Positions 59,591-64,000 of a stretch of 64,000 nucleotides of DNA are shown in pieces. This DNA comes from Actinostola sp. cb2023 (taxonomy: Eukaryota > Cnidaria > Anthozoa > Actiniaria > Actinostolidae). The position numbers and the translations under genes are program-made. Positions within the stretch are counted from its first letter, which is position 1. Each line of letters starts with the position of its first letter. The notes under the pieces were generated by a model, which ran no database searches, had not been told where the DNA came from, and saw nothing but the letters and a program-made list of their open reading frames with translations. The stretch is taken from contig JAUJYZ010001384.1 of NCBI GenBank assembly GCA_033675265.1, forward strand, positions 152,001-216,000, given 5' to 3'.

Positions 59591-59609
59591 GATGACACAA
59601 CAGTGTTCC

Positions 59610-61495
59610 AGGGTGAGGTTTCACCGTTTCAGTACCCGGGTGAGTTTTCACCGTTTCAGTACCAGGGTGAGGTTTCACCGTTGACCAGGGTGAGTTTTTT
59701 ACCGTTGACCAGGGTGAGTTTTCACCGTTTCAGTACCAGGGTGAGTTTCCACCGTTTCAGTACCAGGGTGAGGTTTCACCGTTTCAGTACCGGGGTGAGG
59801 TTTCACCGTTGACCAGGGTGAGTTTTCACCATTTCAGTACCATGAGTTTTCACCGTTGACCAGGGTGAGGTTTCACCGTTTCAGTACCAGGGTGAGGAGG
59901 GTGAGTTTTTTACCGTTTCAGTACCAGGGTGAGTTTTCACCGTTTCAGTATCAGGGTGAGGTTTCACCGTTTCAGTACCAGGGTGAGTTTTCACCGTTTC
60001 AGTACCAGGGTGAGGTTTCACCGTTGACCAGGGTGAGTTTTTACCGTTGACCAGGGTGAGTTTTCACCGTTTCAGTACCAGGGTGAGTTTCCACCGTTTC
60101 AGTACCAGGGTGAGGTTTCACCGTTTCAGTACCGGGGTGAGGTTTCACCGTTGACCAGGGTGAGTTTTCACCATTTCAGTACCATGAGTTTTCACCGTTG
60201 ACCAGGGTGAGGTTTCACCGTTTCAGTACCAGGGTGAGGAGGGTGAGTTTTTACCGTTTCAGTACCAGGGTGAGTTTTCACCGTTTCAGTATCAGGGTGA
60301 GTTTTCACCGTTTCAGTACCAGGGTGAGTTTTCACCGTTGACCAGGGTGAGTTTTCACCGTTGACCAGGGTGAGGTTCCACCGTTGACCAGGGTGAGGTT
60401 CCACCGTTGACCAGGGTGAGGTTCCACCGTTGACCAGGGTGAAGTTCCACCGTTGACCAGGGCGAGGTTCCACCGTTGACCAGGGTGAGTTTTCACCGTT
60501 GACCAGGGTGAGTTTTCACCGTTAACCAGGGTGAGTTTTCACCGTTGACCAGGGTGAGGTTTTCACCGTTTCAGTATCAGAGGGAGGTTTCACCTTTGAC
60601 CGGGGTGAGTTTTCACCGTTGACCAGGGTGAGTTTTTCACCGTTGACTAGGGTGAGTTTTTCACCGTTGACCAGGGTGCGTTTTCACCGTTTCAGTATCA
60701 GAGTGAGGTTTCACCGTTGACCAGGGCGCGTTCTCACCGTTGACCAGGGTGAGTTTTCGACCGTTGACCAGGGTGAGTTTTCACCGTTGACTAGGGTGAG
60801 TTTTTCACCGTTGACCAGGGTGAGGTTTTCACCGTTTCAGTATCAGAGGGAGGTTTCACCGTTGACCAGGGCGCGTTCTCACCGTTGACCAGGGTGAGTT
60901 TTCGACCGTTGACCAGGGTGCGCTTTCACCGTTGACCAGGGTGCGCTTTCACCATTGACTAGGGTGAGTTTTCACCGTTGACCAGAACGTGTTTTCACCG
61001 TTGACCAGGGTGAGTTTTCGACCGTTGACCAGGGTGAGTTTTCACCGTTGACTAGGGTGAGTTTTTCACCGTTGACCAGGGTGAGGTTTTCACCGTTTCA
61101 GTATCAGAGGGAGGTTTCACCTTTGACCGGGGTGAGTTTTCACCGTTGACTAGGGTGAATTTTTCACCGTTGACCAGGGTGCGCTTTCACCGTTGACCAG
61201 GGTGCGCTTTCACCGTTTCAGTATCAGAGTGAGGTTTCACCGTTGACCAGGGCGCGTTCTCACCGTTGACCAGGGTGAGTTTTCGACCGTTGACCAGGGT
61301 GCGCTTTCACCGTTGACCAGGGTGCGCTTTCACCATTGACTAGGGTGAGTTTTCACCGTTGACCAGAACGTGTTTTCACCGTTGACCAGGGTGAGTTTTC
61401 ACCATTGACCAGGGTGCGCTTTCACCATTGACTAGGGTGAGTTTTCACCGTTGACCAGGGTGAGTTTTTGACTGTTGACTAGGGTGCGGTTTCAC
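59610..61495. repeat. 1.9-kb minisatellite (CCAGGGTGAGTTTTCACCGT)
   Basis: 23-bp units (GTTGACCAGGGTGAGTTTTC plus ACC) and 26-bp units (with TTTCAGTACCAG) alternate. A block of about 230 bp near 59680-59907 recurs near 60014-60245, so larger segments have also duplicated. Confidence 0.93.
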
Positions 61496-61592
61496 AGGGC
61501 CAGATTTTTGCCAATGAATTGTGAAATGATTGAATGTGACAATCAAGTCTCAGAGTTTTGATAGCTTTGAAAAAGGGGTACCTAAATCAACC

Positions 61593-61649
61593 CACCCCCC
61601 CCCCCCCCCCCCCCCACCCCCCTCCCCCCCCCCCCCCCCCCCCCCCCCG
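61593..61649. repeat. Poly-C tract
   Basis: About 57 bp, nearly all C, between the minisatellite and the LTR. Confidence 0.9.
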
Positions 61650-61840
61650 GTTATACTGGGTCTTAGCTGTTATCTCTCTGCTGACTTGTCGGGGTTTGTA
61701 TTGTTTTCACAAGAATATTGTATGGAACGTAGTTAGGCCTTGTAAAGGCGATGTACAGCATGCAGATCCGCATGCACGGTCTTCTGCATGGAAACCCCGT
61801 CGTACTGTCGGCAGAGGGATGACAGCCAGTATCACGTGGT

Positions 61841-62112
61841 TGTGATGTGGAAAACTCCCTAGCAAAGCGGAGTGTTCCCTCCAGTGATTGGTCGATCGAG
61901 TCGGGTGCGTTTGTTCTTACGAGTTCCATGCAGGCGGTTGTGCACTGTTGTAAGATGAACACGTAGCCGAGGCTGTTATGTATTGCGTTGAGTATACAAC
62001 ACATAGCAACGTGTGAATGAGTGAGTCCCTAAGGACTAGACTCTAATATAAATAAAGTGTTATGAATAAAGTAATTCATTCAATCCAAATGAGTCTCAGT
62101 CATGACATGACA
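61841..62112 (+). mobile_element. LTR of a Ty3/gypsy-like retrotransposon
   Basis: Starts TGTGATGTGG, ends GACA, has two AATAAA signals (62051, 62065) and is followed directly by TGGTGTCAGAAC, a typical primer-binding-site layout. The gag frame follows. No second LTR in the window. Confidence 0.65.
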
Positions 62113-62145
62113 TGGTGTCAGAACTAAAACGAAACCCACAAGAAA

Positions 62146-62642
62146 ATGGCTACGATATTCAGCATTAAGGAATTGGATGTAGATTCTTCGAATCTGAACG
62201 AAGAGTGGAAGCGATGGAGACAGACAATAGAACTAGTACTCCAAGGTCCTCTAGCGGACAAGAGTGAGAAACAACAATGTGAATTCTTTTTGCTGTACGT
62301 TGGGCAACCGGCGAGAGATGTGTACAATATTGGTTGATCACAGAGTCCGAGAAAGATAATATTCAGGTTCTATTCAATTACAAGTTTGAAGCTCACTGTA
62401 TTCCAAAACAGAATGTAACAGTATTAAGATTCAAATTTAATACACGAAATCAAGAGAATGAAAGTATCGATCAATACGTAACCGAGCTTAGGAAACTTGC
62501 CAAAGATTGTGCTTTTGGTTCACTCAAGGAAGATCTTATCAAGGCTTTAATTGTTTGTGGAAAAACAACCCATAAATTAGTCGACACTTCCGCAGTAAAT
62601 GACCGAGTTAGAAAATGCGCTTTATTTTTATTTTCTTGGTAG
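62146..62642 (+). pseudogene. Ty3/gypsy gag fragment, frameshifted
   Basis: Frame one opens at 62146 (MATIFSIKELDVDSSNL, then WRQTIELVL) and ends at 62337; frame two (62334-62642) continues with the gag core pattern (ESIDQYVTELRKLAKDC and FGSLKEDLIKALIVCG). A one-base change near 62330 breaks the frame, and the sequence loses gag character after about 62600. No nucleocapsid, protease or polymerase follows. Confidence 0.75.
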
Positions 62643-63355
62643 TACACAAAATGCGAAGAATGTGATCGTATCGGTCAGGAATGTCTGTTTCAGGGTTTCG
62701 ATGGGCTGAAAACGGGGGCGATGATATCCGTACGCCTAATGAAGTAATTGTATGCTCAAACGGGTGAAATGAGTTTCCGAGCGTATATCAAACTAAATCC
62801 GAAGTATTGTTCGCTCTAGGGTCATCGTTAATAGAAGTGCGAACTCATCGTTCCACGACTACCGACTAGAAGTGCTGTGTAGCTAGAAGCTCGTGCTGTA
62901 TCAAGAGAGAAGCAGTTGTGTTTAATATGCAGAAGAGAAATGAAGAAGCATGATTGACTGAAAATAGTGCTATTGAAGCCTTTGTAAGCTTAAATATATT
63001 TAACAAAAACAAACGCGCCTTGAAGGGCGTTATCAGAACCATCTGACCTATGCAACCTCAAGACGTACCAAGTACGTACTGATTCGAGATCTTTATCTAT
63101 GATCGCCGACAAATAGTCTCCCTCGTCACGCAACTGTCATTGTCATTGTCATAACGTACATTAGACGTATGATCAAAAAACAGGGTCAAGTATCGGAGAT
63201 TGTCACGGAAGAATGACTCTTCTCTTCTCTTCGTCTGTCTGTTCTACCAATGGTGTGTGTTGGTGAGCAAAGATAGAGATCTACGTGTCATAATGTCCGA
63301 GTATACGCTCATTAAGCGTCTTGTTAAAACAAAGATTCTACAAGAGAAGAGTTAA
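62643..63355. other. Sequence between gag and integrase fragments
   Basis: No reverse transcriptase or protease motif in either strand; TGTCATTGTCATTGTCAT near 63128 is the only small repeat. Confidence 0.4.
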
Positions 63356-63971
63356 TTACTTGAAGGAGGTGCTTGACTGTTTGCATGGTTCGCTCCGCCA
63401 ATCCATTTGATTGTGGATTGGTGATGATGTGACGTGTTTGAAATTCCACGATTTGGAAAACTGTTTGTATTCTTCAGAGGTGTACTGCGGGCCATTATCA
63501 GAGAGTACTATCTCGGGTAGGCCATGACGGGCAAAGACAGACTTTGTATGAGCAATTACAATTGAGCTCTTGGTGTTCTCCAGCTTTGCGGTCTCAAAAT
63601 AATTACCGTAAGAATATACAATAAGAAGATAGTTAGTATTGTTCCACACGAATAAATCCGTGCATACCATTTGCTAAGGGCGTACGGGAATTTCGTGCGG
63701 ACACAGGGGCTCTTTTTTTGGTTGGCATTTTGGGTTGCTGACATATCTCACATGTAGATACAAGATCCTCGATTTCCTTATTCACTCCAGGCCAGAATAA
63801 GATATCTGTTGCTCTACTTTTGCACTTTTGCATACCCAGATGACCAGCATGTATTTTGTTCAGCATGTCCTTTCGTAGGGACTTTGGAATTACGATCTTG
63901 TCAGTTTTGAAAATGATATCATCAGTAATAGATATAACTCGTCGCGATAATTCCAGAATGGTTGAACACAT
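63356..63971 (-). pseudogene. Ty3/gypsy integrase fragment, frameshifted
   Basis: Reading from the right: an H2C2 zinc-binding part (HAGHLGMQKCKSRA, CEICQQPK), then in another frame the core with CTDLFVWNNTNYLL and LPEIVLSDNGPQYTSEE. The conserved core aspartates at TDL and SDNG remain; the stretch holding the catalytic Glu is shifted out of frame. It lies opposite in strand to the gag fragment. Confidence 0.8.
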
Positions 63972-64000
63972 GGAGGAACTTCTTTCCTTGTTTCGGGCCA

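Noticed and set aside
59448..60050. Frames with RFHRFST repeats
   Set aside because: Minisatellite translation only.

Overview
This window reads as nuclear DNA of an animal, most likely an anthozoan cnidarian (stony coral or sea anemone). The evidence is intron-rich animal genes (VCPIP1, KIAA0825), intron-poor rhodopsin-class GPCRs of the kind expanded in cnidarians, Ty3/gypsy and Crypton-like debris, and a very dense load of palindromic miniature transposons (MITEs) and tandem arrays. The species cannot be read from the sequence. Nothing bacterial is present.

Layout. 131-684 (-): first coding exon of a secreted protein with a CCDC3-like N-terminal domain; part of it is repeated at 2-103. 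3280-13590 (-): a complete eight-exon VCPIP1 (OTU deubiquitinase) gene, with every splice join in phase, about 1322 residues. Its introns hold tandem arrays or MITEs. 16697-17713 (-): an intact single-exon class A GPCR. 17.8-24.1 kb: gene-free, with several MITEs. 24634-49996 (-): a KIAA0825 (DUF4495) orthologue. I placed 25 exons by ORF, splice site and phase, giving about 1310 residues; the join between exons 9 and 10 is unresolved. 54470-55568 (+): a second, related GPCR broken by a frameshift in TM6. 55.8-61.5 kb: long palindromes, a ~182-bp satellite-like array and a ~1.9-kb minisatellite. 61.8-64 kb: Ty3/gypsy debris, with a 5' LTR plus gag on + and an integrase fragment on -.

How it fits together. 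VCPIP1 is a deubiquitinase of the p97/VCP membrane-fusion pathway. KIAA0825 is poorly understood. The two genes share orientation, but nothing suggests co-regulation. The most striking feature is repeat architecture. Introns of both genes are filled almost edge to edge with MITEs and arrays that often start 5-25 nt from a 5' splice site. Exon ends themselves have been duplicated: the KIAA0825 stop-codon region about five times, the end of its exon 9 twice, and part of the CCDC3-like exon once. Several arrays are made from pieces of dispersed MITEs.

Limits. All identities come from recognition of sequence patterns, with no database search. Repeat edges are accurate to a few bases at best. Many open frames here are simple-repeat artefacts and are listed as rejected.
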